A DNA stretch of 59,001 nt. Origin: Pseudomonadota bacterium (lineage in GTDB: Bacteria > Pseudomonadota > Gammaproteobacteria > Burkholderiales > Usitatibacteraceae). The position numbers were made by a program, and so were the translations under genes. Positions within the stretch are counted from its first letter, which is position 1. Every line of letters starts with the position of its first letter. This document shows, piece by piece, positions 25,329 to 34,868 of this stretch. The notes below the pieces were generated by a model, which ran no database searches, was not told the origin of the DNA, and saw only the letters and a program-made list of their open reading frames with translations. The DNA is taken from assembly GCA_029781595.1 (NCBI GenBank), contig JAKOWJ010000301.1, positions 1-59,001 on the forward strand, read 5' to 3'.

Positions 25329-26753
25329 GTGACCGCCTACGAGAGCACCCTCTTCTGGTTCCGCCGCGACCTGCGCGACGAGGACAACGCGGGCCTGTAC
25401 CACGCCCTCGCCGCCTCGCGCCGAGTGCACTGCGCTTTCGTGTTCGACCGCGGGATCCTGGACGGGTTGCCGGAGCGGGCCGACCGGCGCGTGGCCTTCC
25501 TCCACGCGAGCGTGGCCGAGCTGCGCGGGCGGCTGCGCGAGGCCGGCGGCGACCTGCGCGTGGTGCACGGGCACGCACGGGAGGCGATCCCGGCCCTCGC
25601 CGCCCGGCTGGGCGTCGACGCCGTCTTCGCGAACGAGGACTACGAGCCGGCCGCGCGCGCGCGCGACGAGGCCGTGGCCGCCGCGCTCGGGCGCGACGGC
25701 AGGCGCCTGCACCTCGCCAAGGACCAGGCGGTCTTCGCGAAGGACGAGATCCTCACCCGGTCGGGGACGCCTTTCACGGTGTTCACCCCCTACAAGCGGG
25801 CCTGGCTCGCGAAGGTGGACGACTTCTACGTGAAGGCCTACCCGGTCGGCCGGTACGCCTCGCGCCTTGCGCCACCGGCGCCCGGCTCGTCCCTTCCGTC
25901 GCTCGAGGCCCTGGGCTTCGAGCCGCCGGCGGGCGGCCCGGGCGTGGCCGCGGGCATGTCCGGGGCGCAGGCGCTCTTCGCCGACTTCCTCGCGCGCCTG
26001 CCGCGCTACGCCGAGACCCGCGACTTCCCGGCCGTGAAGGGCGTGTCCTACCTCTCCGTGCACAACCGCTTCGGGACGATCTCCATCCGCCGGCTCGCGG
26101 CCGAGGCGCGCGCGGGCGCGAGCGAGGGCGCGGCCACCTGGCTCTCGGAGCTGGTGTGGCGCGACTTCTACTTCCAGATCCTGTGGCACCACCCGCACGC
26201 GGCCACCGGCAGCTTCCGGCGCGAGTACGACGCCATCGCCTGGCCCGGCGGCGAGGACCGCCTCGCGGCCTGGCGGGAGGGGCGCACGGGCTACCCGCTC
26301 GTCGACGCGGCCATGCGCCAGCTCACGGCCACGGGCTGGATGCACAACCGCCTGCGCATGGTGGCCGCCTCGTTCCTCGTGAAGGACCTGCTGGTGGACT
26401 GGCGGCAGGGGGAGCGCTGGTTCGCCGACCGGCTCCTGGACTTCGACCTCGCGGCCAACAACGGCGGCTGGCAGTGGTGCGCGTCCACGGGATGCGACGC
26501 GCAGCCCTGGTTCCGCATCTTCAACCCCGTCTCGCAGTCGCAGCGCTTCGACCCGCAGGGGCGGTTCATCCGGCGCTACGTGCCCGAGCTCGCCCGCGTG
26601 CCGGAGGCCTTCGTGCACGCCCCGTGGACCCTGCCGCCGCTGGAGCAGCAGGCCTGCGGCTGCGTGGTGGGGCGCGACTACCCCGCGCCCATCGTCGAGC
26701 ACGCGGCGCAGCGCGAGCGCGCGCTCGCGCTGTTCAAGGCCGTGCGCGCCTAG
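25329..26753 (+). CDS. phrB: Deoxyribodipyrimidine photolyase
   Basis: 474 residues, a class-I cryptochrome/photolyase repairing UV-induced cyclobutane dimers using blue light. N-terminal antenna domain ([15 protein letters not shown]..., about 1-130) and C-terminal FAD-binding helical domain with [35 protein letters not shown] and [12 protein letters not shown], which contains the tryptophan and asparagine residues around FAD. The GTG start gives [13 protein letters not shown], a normal N-terminus. Its last 4 nt overlap the convergent gene. Confidence 0.95.
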   Translation: MTAYESTLFWFRRDLRDEDNAGLYHALAASRRVHCAFVFDRGILDGLPERADRRVAFLHASVAELRGRLREAGGDLRVVHGHAREAIPALAARLGVDAVFANEDYEPAARARDEAVAAALGRDGRRLHLAKDQAVFAKDEILTRSGTPFTVFTPYKRAWLAKVDDFYVKAYPVGRYASRLAPPAPGSSLPSLEALGFEPPAGGPGVAAGMSGAQALFADFLARLPRYAETRDFPAVKGVSYLSVHNRFGTISIRRLAAEARAGASEGAATWLSELVWRDFYFQILWHHPHAATGSFRREYDAIAWPGGEDRLAAWREGRTGYPLVDAAMRQLTATGWMHNRLRMVAASFLVKDLLVDWRQGERWFADRLLDFDLAANNGGWQWCASTGCDAQPWFRIFNPVSQSQRFDPQGRFIRRYVPELARVPEAFVHAPWTLPPLEQQACGCVVGRDYPAPIVEHAAQRERALALFKAVRA

Positions 26754-27550
26754 AGCCGCGCCGCCGCGAAGCGGCCGTACTGCTGGTTGCCCGGCGTGGC
26801 GGTGCGCAGGTACCCGGACAGGCCGTGCTCGGTGACCTCGAGCCCGGTGATCTCGAAGGTGCCCGACTCGCCCGTGGCGCAGCCGTAGGTGCCGTCGACG
26901 CGCGCCTGGCGTCCGGCGGGCGTGCGCGTGCCGCGGAAGTCGCAGCGCCCCTGCGGGTCCTCCACGCGCAGGAACACGACGTCGCCGTCCAGGTGCACCA
27001 GCGTCTCGGCCGAGAACCGGCGCGTGCCCCACGCGGGACCGCCGGGCAGCGCCTGGCGCAGGCTGAACGAGGCGAGGTAGGTCGCGCCCAGGTCCGGCAC
27101 GGAGAAGGTCTGGCGCTCCACGGTGCGCTGCACCGTGGCGCCCTCGGCCGTGTACTCGACGAAGAGCCGCCCCGGCGGCCGGGGCTCGATCACGAGCTGG
27201 CCCACCGTCTCCACCGCGACCTTCGACGGGTCCCAGGGCCCGCCGATCCAGGCGCCCTTCGCCTTGTAGAGCGTGCCGCGGAACGCGGGGCTGCCCGAGG
27301 CGTCGAGCGCGAAGACGCGCGCGTCGGAGGCGACGTACCACGTGGGCGCGCCGTCGGGGCCGTGCACGAAGAGCGTCACGAAGGCGGTCTCGCCCTGCTG
27401 GACGACGTTCATGCCCCACCCGCTCTCCTGCGGGTTCCACCAGAGGTCCGAGTAGTCGCGGCCCAGCGCCACGGGCGCGGGCGGCAGGGCGTGGGCGAGG
27501 AGGCTCGCGGCGGCGAGGGCCGCGGACGCCAGTGCCTGCAGCGCGTTCAT
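26750..27550 (-). CDS. Secreted protein with WWNPxESGWG motif, function unknown
   Basis: 266 residues. The signal peptide (about 1-22, ending LAHALP) is followed by a beta-rich domain that opens [21 protein letters not shown] recall this motif from many uncharacterised secreted proteins of beta- and gammaproteobacteria. A Gly/Trp/Tyr-rich region ([17 protein letters not shown]) follows, then a second beta region with two cysteines (C219 and C238 approximately). No catalytic motif was recognised. It is transcribed away from the LysR gene next door, which may regulate it. A calycin-like or binding barrel is conceivable, but that is only inference. Confidence 0.75.
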   Translation of the reverse strand: MNALQALASAALAAASLLAHALPPAPVALGRDYSDLWWNPQESGWGMNVVQQGETAFVTLFVHGPDGAPTWYVASDARVFALDASGSPAFRGTLYKAKGAWIGGPWDPSKVAVETVGQLVIEPRPPGRLFVEYTAEGATVQRTVERQTFSVPDLGATYLASFSLRQALPGGPAWGTRRFSAETLVHLDGDVVFLRVEDPQGRCDFRGTRTPAGRQARVDGTYGCATGESGTFEITGLEVTEHGLSGYLRTATPGNQQYGRFAAARL

Positions 27551-27635
27551 GGGGTCGTCCTTTCTCGTCGGGTCCGCCAGATTGCCGCCCGCGTCCTCCC
27601 GGCCGCCACGACTTTCGGCGTGATACCTTTTCGGC
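27551..27635. promoter_or_regulatory. Divergent promoter region of the LysR gene
   Basis: 85 nt between the secreted-protein gene and the LysR gene. It contains a direct repeat TTTCGGC (27613-27619 and 27629-27635, 16 bp apart) that ends directly at the LysR ATG. It includes a T-N11-A element as expected for LysR binding, but such elements are common by chance. Confidence 0.35.
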
Positions 27636-28547
27636 ATGCCCCGTGCCCCGGACCTGCGCCAGCTGCGCTACTTCGTCGCCGTGGCCGAGTCCGGCAGCTT
27701 CCGGGCCGCGGCCGAGCGCCTGCACGTCTCGCAGCCCCCCCTCAGCCGCCAGGTGGCCGCGCTGGAGCGCTCGCTGGGCGCGCGGCTGCTCGAGCGCCGG
27801 GCCTCGGGCTGCGTGCCCACCGCGGCCGGGCGCGTGGTGCTCGCGCGCGCCGGCGACATCCTGCGCCGCGTGGAGGCCCTCGCCGCGGAGGTGTCGGCGC
27901 TCCCGGGCGCGGCCGGCGCGCCCGTGCGCATCGGCCTCACCGCCGCCCTCACCGTGAAGGAGCGCGCCGCGCTCGCCCGCGCCTTCCGCGCCGCCCTGCG
28001 GGGCGAGGCCGTCGAAGTGGCCCCGGGATTCTCGCGCGACCTGCTGCCCGCCCTGAAGGAGGGGCGCCTGGACTTCGCGCTCGTGGGCCTGCCCGGGAAC
28101 GCCGCGGGCCTCGAGGTGCGCGAGGTGGCCGCGAGCCCGCTCGTGGCCGCCCTGCCCGCGCGGCACCGGCTCGCGAGGCGCCGGTCCGTCTCGCTCCTCG
28201 AGGTGACGGACCTGCCGCTCTTCTGGATCCCGCGCTCGCACAACCCCGCGTACCACGACTTCTGCCTCGCCTACTTCCGGCGCATCGGCTACCGGCCGGA
28301 GACGATCGTGGTGGAGCCCGGGCAGCTGCAGACGCTCGAGCGCATCGCGCAGGGCGAGGGCTGGACCATCCCCAACGGGGCCTCCGTGCAGACGCGCGTG
28401 CGCGGGGTCGCCTACCGCGGGCTCGCCGAGGGTGGAGACCTCGCGGTGCGCGTGGCGGCCGCCTGGCGCCCGGGGCCGCGCGAGGCGGCCTTCGAGTCGC
28501 TGGCGCGGCGCGCCGCGTCCCTGCTCGGGCCGGGGCGCCGCCGCTAG
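27636..28547 (+). CDS. LysR-family transcriptional regulator
   Basis: 303 residues. The N-terminal winged helix [38 protein letters not shown] (about 7-45) is a textbook LysR HTH, followed by a linker helix and the two-lobe effector-binding domain (about 95-300). SQPPLS and the region [13 protein letters not shown] resemble the BenM/CatR-type subgroup that responds to aromatic or small carboxylic acids, but the ligand cannot be assigned. It is divergent from the secreted-protein gene, the usual LysR target position. Confidence 0.9.
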   Translation: MPRAPDLRQLRYFVAVAESGSFRAAAERLHVSQPPLSRQVAALERSLGARLLERRASGCVPTAAGRVVLARAGDILRRVEALAAEVSALPGAAGAPVRIGLTAALTVKERAALARAFRAALRGEAVEVAPGFSRDLLPALKEGRLDFALVGLPGNAAGLEVREVAASPLVAALPARHRLARRRSVSLLEVTDLPLFWIPRSHNPAYHDFCLAYFRRIGYRPETIVVEPGQLQTLERIAQGEGWTIPNGASVQTRVRGVAYRGLAEGGDLAVRVAAAWRPGPREAAFESLARRAASLLGPGRRR

Positions 28548-28556
28548 GGCCCGGGC

Positions 28557-30452
28557 CTACGGCGCGAGGTGCTTCGCGAGGAAGCGCTCCATCGCCTCGT
28601 AGAAGGCGAAGCGGTTCTCCTCGTTGTGGAAGCCGTGGCCCTCGTTGTCGCGCACCAGGTACTCGACCTCCACGCCGCGCCGGCGCATGGCTTCCACCAT
28701 CTGGTCCGACTCCGCCTTGTTCACGCGCGGGTCCTTGGCGCCCTGCGCGATGAGCAGCGGCGCCCTGATGCGGTCGGCGTGGAAGACGGGCGAGGCGGCC
28801 TTGAGCAGGGCCTCGTCCTTCTCGAGGTGCCCCACCATCTCCTGGAGCATGTCGAGGTAGGGCTTCCAGTACGGCGGGATGGTCCTCATGAAGGTGAGCA
28901 GGTTCGACACGCCCACGTAGTCCACGCCGGCCGCGTACACGTCCGGGGTGAACGCGAGCCCGGCCAGGGTGGCGTAGCCGCCGTAGCTGCCGCCGTAGAT
29001 GGCCACGCGCCTCGGGTCGGCGATGCCCTCCTTCTCCAGCCACTTCACGCCGTCGGTGATGTCGTCCTGCATGGCGCGGCCCCACTGCTTGAAGGAGGCC
29101 TCCCAGAACCGGCGCCCGTAGCCGACCGAGCCGCGGAAGTTGGGCTGGAAGACGGCGTAGCCGCGGTTGGCGAGGAACTGCACCTCCGGGTTGAAGCGCC
29201 AGGTGTCGCGGTACCAGGGGCCGCCGTGCGGGTTCACCACCACCGGCAGGCCCTTCGGCGCGAGGCCGCGCGGCAGCGTGAGGTAGCCGTGGATGGCGAG
29301 GCCGTCGCCAGCCGTGTACTGCACGGGCTTCATCTCGGCCAGCGCCTGCTCGGGAAGCCAGGGCGAGATGTCCGCCAGCAGGTCCAGGCGCCCCGTGGGG
29401 CGGTCGTACAGGTAGCGCCGGCCGCGCGTGCGGTCGCTGAAGGTGGCCACCACGAACTTCGACTCGACCCTGTCCGAGGAGGTGAACGCGATCTCGTAGC
29501 CCGGCAGCTTCGCCTGCACGTCGCGGACCATCGCCTCGAAGGCCTTGTCGAGGAAGGCGTACTGCCTCTTCCAGGTGGTGAAGGCCACCGCCGTGAGCAC
29601 CTTGCGCTTTCGCGAGTAGAGCAGGTCCGAGACGTCCACGTCCGGGTGCTCGAAGAGCAGCCGCCCCTCGCGTCCCGTGGCGGGATCGAAGTCGAAGATC
29701 GCGGCCTTGTCGCGCCCGCGGTTGGAGCTCACCCACAGGCGCCTGTCGTCCATCGAGAACATGAGCGGCTGCACCTGCTCGCGGAAGTCGGTCGTGAGCA
29801 GCTTGCGGAAGGGCTGGTCCTCGCGGTCGCGGTACAGGAGCGAGGTGTTGACCCCGTCCGTGGTGACCGCCACGCGCAGCCGGCCGGCGTGGTCCGTCAT
29901 CCAGCTGCCGACGTTGCCGGGGTTCTGCGCGACGAGCGTCTCGCGCCCGGTGGCCACTTCCACGCGGAAGACGTCGAACACCTTCGGGTCGCGGCGGTTG
30001 TGCGCGAGGATCACGTGCGCGTCGTCGTCGGGCAGGTCGTCCACCACCTCCGCGCGCACCTTGTCGCCGGGCGTGAGGTCCTTCAGGTCCCGGCCCTCGA
30101 GGTCCACCGAGACGACGTGGAAGTTCTCGTCGCCGCCGAAGTCCTTCACGTAGAGGATGCGGTCGCCCTTCCAGAAGTAGGCCGAGATGTCGCGCGCCTT
30201 CTCCGAGGTGACGCGCCGCGCCTCGCCGCCGGCCACGGGGCGGACGAAGACGTTGAGCCGCCGCTCCCAGGGCGCGGCCCACGAGAGGTACCGGCCGTCG
30301 GGCGAGAGCTGGTGCCCGGCCTGCTCTGGGTTGCGGAAGAAGTCGCGCATGGGCAGGCGCGGGACGGTCGCGGCACCCGCGTCGGGCGCGGCGGTGGCGG
30401 GCGGGAGGGCGGCCGCGAGGGCGGCCGCGAGCAGCAGTTTCGGCAATCGCAT
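28557..30452 (-). CDS. S9-family prolyl oligopeptidase-type serine peptidase
   Basis: 631 residues. A signal peptide (about 1-22) suggests a periplasmic location. A beta-propeller-like N-terminal half (about 30-360; repeated WD-type segments such as SPDGRYLSW) precedes an alpha/beta-hydrolase domain. The nucleophile motif is GGSYGGYA, with the acid in GAKDPRVN and the histidine in DNEGHGFHNEENR. It resembles dipeptidyl/acylaminoacyl peptidases of subfamily S9C. It lies downstream of tonB, but 131 nt away, so co-transcription is uncertain. Confidence 0.92.
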   Translation of the reverse strand: MRLPKLLLAAALAAALPPATAAPDAGAATVPRLPMRDFFRNPEQAGHQLSPDGRYLSWAAPWERRLNVFVRPVAGGEARRVTSEKARDISAYFWKGDRILYVKDFGGDENFHVVSVDLEGRDLKDLTPGDKVRAEVVDDLPDDDAHVILAHNRRDPKVFDVFRVEVATGRETLVAQNPGNVGSWMTDHAGRLRVAVTTDGVNTSLLYRDREDQPFRKLLTTDFREQVQPLMFSMDDRRLWVSSNRGRDKAAIFDFDPATGREGRLLFEHPDVDVSDLLYSRKRKVLTAVAFTTWKRQYAFLDKAFEAMVRDVQAKLPGYEIAFTSSDRVESKFVVATFSDRTRGRRYLYDRPTGRLDLLADISPWLPEQALAEMKPVQYTAGDGLAIHGYLTLPRGLAPKGLPVVVNPHGGPWYRDTWRFNPEVQFLANRGYAVFQPNFRGSVGYGRRFWEASFKQWGRAMQDDITDGVKWLEKEGIADPRRVAIYGGSYGGYATLAGLAFTPDVYAAGVDYVGVSNLLTFMRTIPPYWKPYLDMLQEMVGHLEKDEALLKAASPVFHADRIRAPLLIAQGAKDPRVNKAESDQMVEAMRRRGVEVEYLVRDNEGHGFHNEENRFAFYEAMERFLAKHLAP

Positions 30453-30524
30453 CGGTCTTCTCCGCAAAAGGGGGCGGGCCGGCGGGCCCGTCACGGGGAA
30501 GGATGCTGCCGGCGGGGCACGCGG

Positions 30525-30545
30525 CCGTCGCGCGGCGCGCGACGG
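30525..30545. repeat. Perfect 9-bp inverted repeat between tonB and the S9 peptidase
   Basis: CCGTCGCGC-GGC-GCGCGACGG. There is no T-run on either side. It may be a weak transcript-end structure for tonB or an operator. Confidence 0.35.
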
Positions 30546-30583
30546 AATGCAGGCGGGCGGGGGCGAATCGACCGGGGGGCGGC

Positions 30584-31498
30584 CTATTCGGCGCTGAGCT
30601 GGTCCGAGCGGGTGAAGGTCCAGGTGCGCGTGATGTAGAGGATGTCCGTGTCGCGGCGGATGGCGTCCGGGAAGCGGTCGAAGGGCGCGGCCAGGCGCAC
30701 GATGCGCATCGCCGCCCCGTCCAGCACCTTGTGCCCCGAGGAGCGGTTGATCTCGACGGACTCCACCTCGCCGTCCGGCCGCACGCCCACGGTGAGCTGC
30801 AGCGAGCCGTAGATGCGGCGCCGGCGCGCCTCCTCCGGGTAGTTGAGGTTGCCCACGCGCTCGATCTTCTGGCGCCAGTTGTCCACGTACACGGCGAAGC
30901 GGTACTCGGCCGCTCGCGCGCCGACGAACTTCTTGCGCGGGCGCTCCTGGTAGGCCTGGTAGTCGCGGCGGATCTGCGCCTCCAGGCGCTGGATCTCCAG
31001 GCTCTTCTCGATGAGGTCCTGGGCGACCTTGTCGGGCCTGGCCCCCGGCGCGGCGACCGGCTCGGCCGGGGAGACCGCGGCCGGCGACTTCAGGCGCGTC
31101 ATGAGCTCCTTCGCCTCGTGCTCGAGCTGCTGCACGCGGCTCTGCGCCTGGCGCAGCTCCGGCGCGCTCTCGCGCGCGGGCGCGACGGGCAGCGGGCTCG
31201 CGGCGCGCAGCTTCTTCTCGGTGTTGCCGCCGCCGTCCAGGTTGGCCTGCGCGAGGGCGTCGGCCTTTTCCGGCCGCGCGGCCGAGCGCGAGTTCACGAG
31301 CACCACGTCGAGCACGTTGTGCGGCGCGTCCAGGCCGCGCCCGCCGGGGAGCTTGAAGCCCAGGCCCACGATCGCGAAGGCGTGGAAGGCGACGGAGGCC
31401 ACGAGGGCCGCCTGCATCGAGGCGACGAGCCCGAACCGCTGCAGGAGGTAGTCGGAGACCCGCAGGAGCGCGTCGGGGGGAGTCTGCGTCAGCGGCAT
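30584..31498 (-). CDS. TonB-family energy transducer
   Basis: 304 residues. One membrane helix near residues 25-50 (AALVASVAFHAFAIVGLGF), then a long periplasmic region with a predicted coiled coil (ELRQAQSRVQQLEHEAKELMTRL), and a C-terminal TonB domain (about 215-300) with NYPEEARRRRIYGSLQLTVGV and VDGAAMRIVRLAAPF-type strands. The proline-rich linker of classical TonB is short. No exbB/exbD is adjacent. It would pass proton-motive energy to an outer-membrane receptor not identifiable here. Confidence 0.88.
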   Translation of the reverse strand: MPLTQTPPDALLRVSDYLLQRFGLVASMQAALVASVAFHAFAIVGLGFKLPGGRGLDAPHNVLDVVLVNSRSAARPEKADALAQANLDGGGNTEKKLRAASPLPVAPARESAPELRQAQSRVQQLEHEAKELMTRLKSPAAVSPAEPVAAPGARPDKVAQDLIEKSLEIQRLEAQIRRDYQAYQERPRKKFVGARAAEYRFAVYVDNWRQKIERVGNLNYPEEARRRRIYGSLQLTVGVRPDGEVESVEINRSSGHKVLDGAAMRIVRLAAPFDRFPDAIRRDTDILYITRTWTFTRSDQLSAE

Positions 31499-31557
31499 CG
31501 GCAGGCGCGGGCTCGCACGTCGTTCGGGCGTGGCATGAGCCCGGATGATAGCAGCGC

Positions 31558-33402
31558 CTATGCCTGCCCGGGCCTTCCCGCGTAGCGGCAGGGCAGGTTC
31601 GCCTCCCAGAAATCCGGCTCGCCGAAGAGCACGCGCACGCGCTCGCCCGGCGCGCAGGGCGGCAGGCCGATCGTGCGGCAGACCAGCGGGACGCCCTCCA
31701 GGCGCACGAGCTCGTCGCGGATGACCGTCGCCTCCGCGCCCTCCAGGCCCTCCTGGGCGATCCACCGCAGGCACCAGTAGCGCTCCAGAAGGCGCTGGTG
31801 CTCGGCATAGGCCTCGTAGGCCGTCTCGAAGTCGCGCGCGGCGGCCGCGAGCTCGTCGCGCGAGTACGCCGGCGCCTCGCCGCGCAGCGCCGCCACCAGC
31901 TGGCGCTGGTTGGCGAGGTCGGCGAAGCGCCGCAGGGGCGAGCTGGACCACGCGTAGTGCGACACGCCCAGCCACTCGTGCTCCCCGGGCTCGACCTCCA
32001 TGCGCGTGCGGATGCCGCGCTGGTTGCGGTAGATGGCCGGGATGCCGGCGTCGGCCAGGCGCCGCCCCCAGGTCGCGTTCACGTGGATCATGAGCTCGGC
32101 CACCAGGGTGTCGATGGGCGTGCCGCGGCGGCGCGGCTCGATCCTCACGCGGCCGCCCTCCACGCGGAAGGTGTAGTCGAGCTTCTCGCCCTTTTCCTCC
32201 CCCGCCCCGCGCGCCGTCCGCAGCCCGCGCGCCAGGCGCCAGAGCAGCAGCAGGTCCTCGCCGTGCGGCCCCTCGACGCGGCCGGCCGCCAGCGCCTCCT
32301 CGTGCAGGCGCGTCTCGAGCTCGGCGATGCGCAGGTTCGAGGCGATCGCCACGCGCTCCAGGCGCGAGTCGGCGGCCACGATCGCCAGCGTGGCCGGGTC
32401 CAGGTCCAGGTAGAGCGAGGCGGCCGGCACCTCGCGGCCCTCCGAGAGCGTGGCCTCGGCGATGGCCGCCTCCGGCAGCATGGTGAGCTTGCCGCCCGGG
32501 TAGTACACGGTGGACAGGCGCTCGCGCGCGAGGGCCTCGAGGGGGTGCCCCCGCCCGAAGAAGAGCGCCGGCGCGGCGATGTGCACGCCGACGCGAAGGC
32601 GCCCGTCGGCGAGGCGCTGCACGGAGAACGCGTCGTCGATCTCCGTGGTCTCGTGGTCGTCGATCGAGAAGGCGGGCACCGCGGCCGCCGGCAGGCCCCC
32701 GGGCGCGTGCACGGCCGGCACGGGCGGGAACCCGGTGCCCGCCGGGAAGCTCTCGAAGGCGAACCGGCGCTGGAACCACTCCTCGGGCCCGGCCAGCGCG
32801 CCGATGCGCGCGAGGAGCTTCGGCGGCGCGAGCCCGGCCGCGGTGGCCGCCTGGTCGAGCGCGCGCCACTCCAGCGACATCTTGTCCGGCTTGAAGAGCA
32901 GGACGTCGAGCTTCGCCGCGAGCTCCGGGGGCACCGCGCCCTCGCCCAGCGCGCCGGCCCAGGCGTCCACCTGCTCCTGCTGGCGGCGCTTGCGCTCCAG
33001 GCCCGCGAGGGCCGCGCGCAGGTTCTCCCCGGGCGCGGCCTGGTAGCGGCCCTTGCCGCGCCGGTAGAAGTACATGGGGTTCGCGTGCAGCGCCAGGGCC
33101 ACCGCGGCGGCCTCCAGCGGCGCCGGCGCGTGCCCGTAGTACTCGGCCGCGAGGTCCGCGAAGCCGAACTCGCCCTCCCCGCACACCTCCCACAGGAACT
33201 GCGGGTCGAGCGCGTCCGCGCGCGCCTGGGCCTCGGGCATGAAGCCGCCCAGCGACTGGCCGTCGAAGCGCAGCAGCACCGCGCTCGCCTTCACCTTCGA
33301 GCGCTTGCCGTGCGCGGCCTCGACCTGGAAGGCCGCGCCGGCCTCGGCGAGGATCGTGCCGACGCGGAAGGCGCCGTCCTCCTCGAAGAGCACCTGCTTC
33401 AT
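31558..33402 (-). CDS. RNB-family exoribonuclease (RNase II/VacB-like)
   Basis: 614 residues. The catalytic RNB domain begins near residue 245 with IDDHETTEIDDAFSV, where D248/D249 and E254-I-D256-D257 match the metal ligands; the glutamate in place of the first Asp of DIDD is usual in this subgroup. It also contains the VHIAAPALFF segment and the RNA-binding RRFADLANQRQLVAAL motif. N-terminal cold-shock-like domains are short, and there is only a small region after RNB, so it is smaller than RNase R. Its start overlaps the yqiA-like stop by 4 nt. Confidence 0.9.
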   Translation of the reverse strand: MKQVLFEEDGAFRVGTILAEAGAAFQVEAAHGKRSKVKASAVLLRFDGQSLGGFMPEAQARADALDPQFLWEVCGEGEFGFADLAAEYYGHAPAPLEAAAVALALHANPMYFYRRGKGRYQAAPGENLRAALAGLERKRRQQEQVDAWAGALGEGAVPPELAAKLDVLLFKPDKMSLEWRALDQAATAAGLAPPKLLARIGALAGPEEWFQRRFAFESFPAGTGFPPVPAVHAPGGLPAAAVPAFSIDDHETTEIDDAFSVQRLADGRLRVGVHIAAPALFFGRGHPLEALARERLSTVYYPGGKLTMLPEAAIAEATLSEGREVPAASLYLDLDPATLAIVAADSRLERVAIASNLRIAELETRLHEEALAAGRVEGPHGEDLLLLWRLARGLRTARGAGEEKGEKLDYTFRVEGGRVRIEPRRRGTPIDTLVAELMIHVNATWGRRLADAGIPAIYRNQRGIRTRMEVEPGEHEWLGVSHYAWSSSPLRRFADLANQRQLVAALRGEAPAYSRDELAAAARDFETAYEAYAEHQRLLERYWCLRWIAQEGLEGAEATVIRDELVRLEGVPLVCRTIGLPPCAPGERVRVLFGEPDFWEANLPCRYAGRPGQA

Positions 33403-34001
33403 GCGCGGGCCCCCGGCGGCGGCGGCCCGTCCTCGCGCGCCCAGGCGACGATGTCGGGCACGAACTCGGGAAAGCTCTGCAGCGAGTGGTCGCCGCCCTG
33501 CACCACGCTCTGGCAGGCTCCGGCGTAGTACGCCACGGCCTCGCGGTAGTCGAGCACCTCGTCGGCCGTCTCGGCGAGCAGCCAGTAGCGCTCCGGGCGC
33601 GTGATCGCCGGCGGGTCGAGGGCGGCGAGCTCGGCCACGTGGGCGGGCGTGAGGTCGAAGCGCTCGCCCGTGTAGAGGTTCTCCTGCGGGCCCAGGTAGC
33701 GCCCGAAGTGCGCCTGCGGGTGCACGGCCGGATTGATGACGACGGCGCGGCAGCCCGTCTTCTCCGCCACCACCGTCGCGTAGAAGCCCCCGAGGGAGCT
33801 GCCCACGACCAGCAGGTCGGCGGGGTTCTTCCCGAGGCAGTGCCACTGCACCTGCGAGATGGCCTGCGCGGGCCGGTGGTGCAGCGCCGGCACGAGGTAC
33901 TCGATGTCCGGCGCCTGCCCGCGCAGGTAGTCGCCCAGCATCACCGCCTTGCGCGAGGCCGGCGAGCTGATGAAGCCGTGCAGGTAGACGATGGTCTTCA
34001 C
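33399..34001 (-). CDS. YqiA-like alpha/beta-hydrolase (esterase)
   Basis: 200 residues. It starts VKTIVYLHGFISSPASRKA (oxyanion HGF motif). The nucleophile elbow is VVGSSLGGFYA, and the late acid/histidine are in ADEVLDY and QGGDHSLQSF. The small size and the start match the YqiA/UPF0227 family of cytoplasmic esterases. The GTG start overlaps the phzF stop by 4 nt, and its own stop overlaps the next ATG, so it is embedded in the operon. Natural substrate unknown. Confidence 0.88.
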   Translation of the reverse strand: MKTIVYLHGFISSPASRKAVMLGDYLRGQAPDIEYLVPALHHRPAQAISQVQWHCLGKNPADLLVVGSSLGGFYATVVAEKTGCRAVVINPAVHPQAHFGRYLGPQENLYTGERFDLTPAHVAELAALDPPAITRPERYWLLAETADEVLDYREAVAYYAGACQSVVQGGDHSLQSFPEFVPDIVAWAREDGPPPPGARA

Positions 34002-34858
34002 GCGGCGTCCGGCAGGCGCAGCGTGCCCCGCGCGAGCTCCACCACGTCCCCGCCCACGGCGATGGCGCCGGCGCGCACCGCCAGGCGCAGCGTCGAGGGC
34101 CGCGCGCACTCGTCCCCCTGGAACACGGTCCGCGTGACGTCCTGGCCGGGGCGCGTGGCGCAGAACCACCCGCCGAGGTTGGCGCAGGCCGAGCCGGTCG
34201 CGGGATCCTCGAGGATGGCCGGGCCGCTCGGGAAGAAGAATCGCGAGACCACGCGACCGGCCGCGTCGCCCTCGTCGGCGAACACGCAGGCCATGCTCTG
34301 GCCGTCCTCGCTCCTCAGCTGCGTGAACGCGTCGGCGCGGGGCCGGGCGCGCCGCACCGCCGCCGCGTCGCGCACCGGGACGAGGAGCTGCTCCTTGCCG
34401 GCGTTCACCCACAGCGGCCGGTCCGCGAGGTCCCCGGGCTCCAGGCCCACCATGTGCGCGAGATCCGCGCGCGGCTCTGCCACCTCGCGCCAGCGCGGCG
34501 CGTTGGCCGAGAGCGTCCAGTGATCGCCCCGCGCCGCCACCGGGATGACGCCCGCCTTCATCTCGAGGGTGAGCGCGTCGCCGCTGGCGCGAACCTGGCG
34601 CACCACGTGCGCCGTGCCCAGCGTGGGGTGCCCCGCGAACGGCATCTCGTAGGCCGGCGTGAAGATGCGCACCCGCGCCGTGGCCTTCGCCGAGGGCAGG
34701 ACGAAGGTCGTCTCCGAGAGGTTGAACTGGCGGGCGAGCGCCTGCATGCGCGCCTCGTCCAGGCCGCTGCCGTCCTCGAAGACGCACAGCGGGTTGCCGG
34801 TGAGGGCGCCGCCGTCGCGGGTGAACACGTTGACGATGCGGAAGGCCAGTTCGCGCAC
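33998..34858 (-). CDS. PhzF-family isomerase-like protein
   Basis: 286 residues with the two-lobed diaminopimelate-epimerase-like PhzF fold. It has the conserved FNLSETTFVLP segment with the putative catalytic E49, PFAGHPTLGTAHV, and EDPATGSACANLGG in the second lobe. No phenazine genes are nearby, so it is one of the many PhzF homologues of unknown substrate. It is part of the operon with mpl (10-nt gap) and the esterase. Confidence 0.92.
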   Translation of the reverse strand: MRELAFRIVNVFTRDGGALTGNPLCVFEDGSGLDEARMQALARQFNLSETTFVLPSAKATARVRIFTPAYEMPFAGHPTLGTAHVVRQVRASGDALTLEMKAGVIPVAARGDHWTLSANAPRWREVAEPRADLAHMVGLEPGDLADRPLWVNAGKEQLLVPVRDAAAVRRARPRADAFTQLRSEDGQSMACVFADEGDAAGRVVSRFFFPSGPAILEDPATGSACANLGGWFCATRPGQDVTRTVFQGDECARPSTLRLAVRAGAIAVGGDVVELARGTLRLPDAA

Positions 34859-34868
34859 GGGGATCTCC

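Noticed and set aside
33998-34858. PhzF-like gene as part of a phenazine cluster
   Set aside because: No other phenazine gene is present. The neighbours are mpl, an esterase and a ribonuclease, as for many PhzF homologues outside phenazine synthesis.
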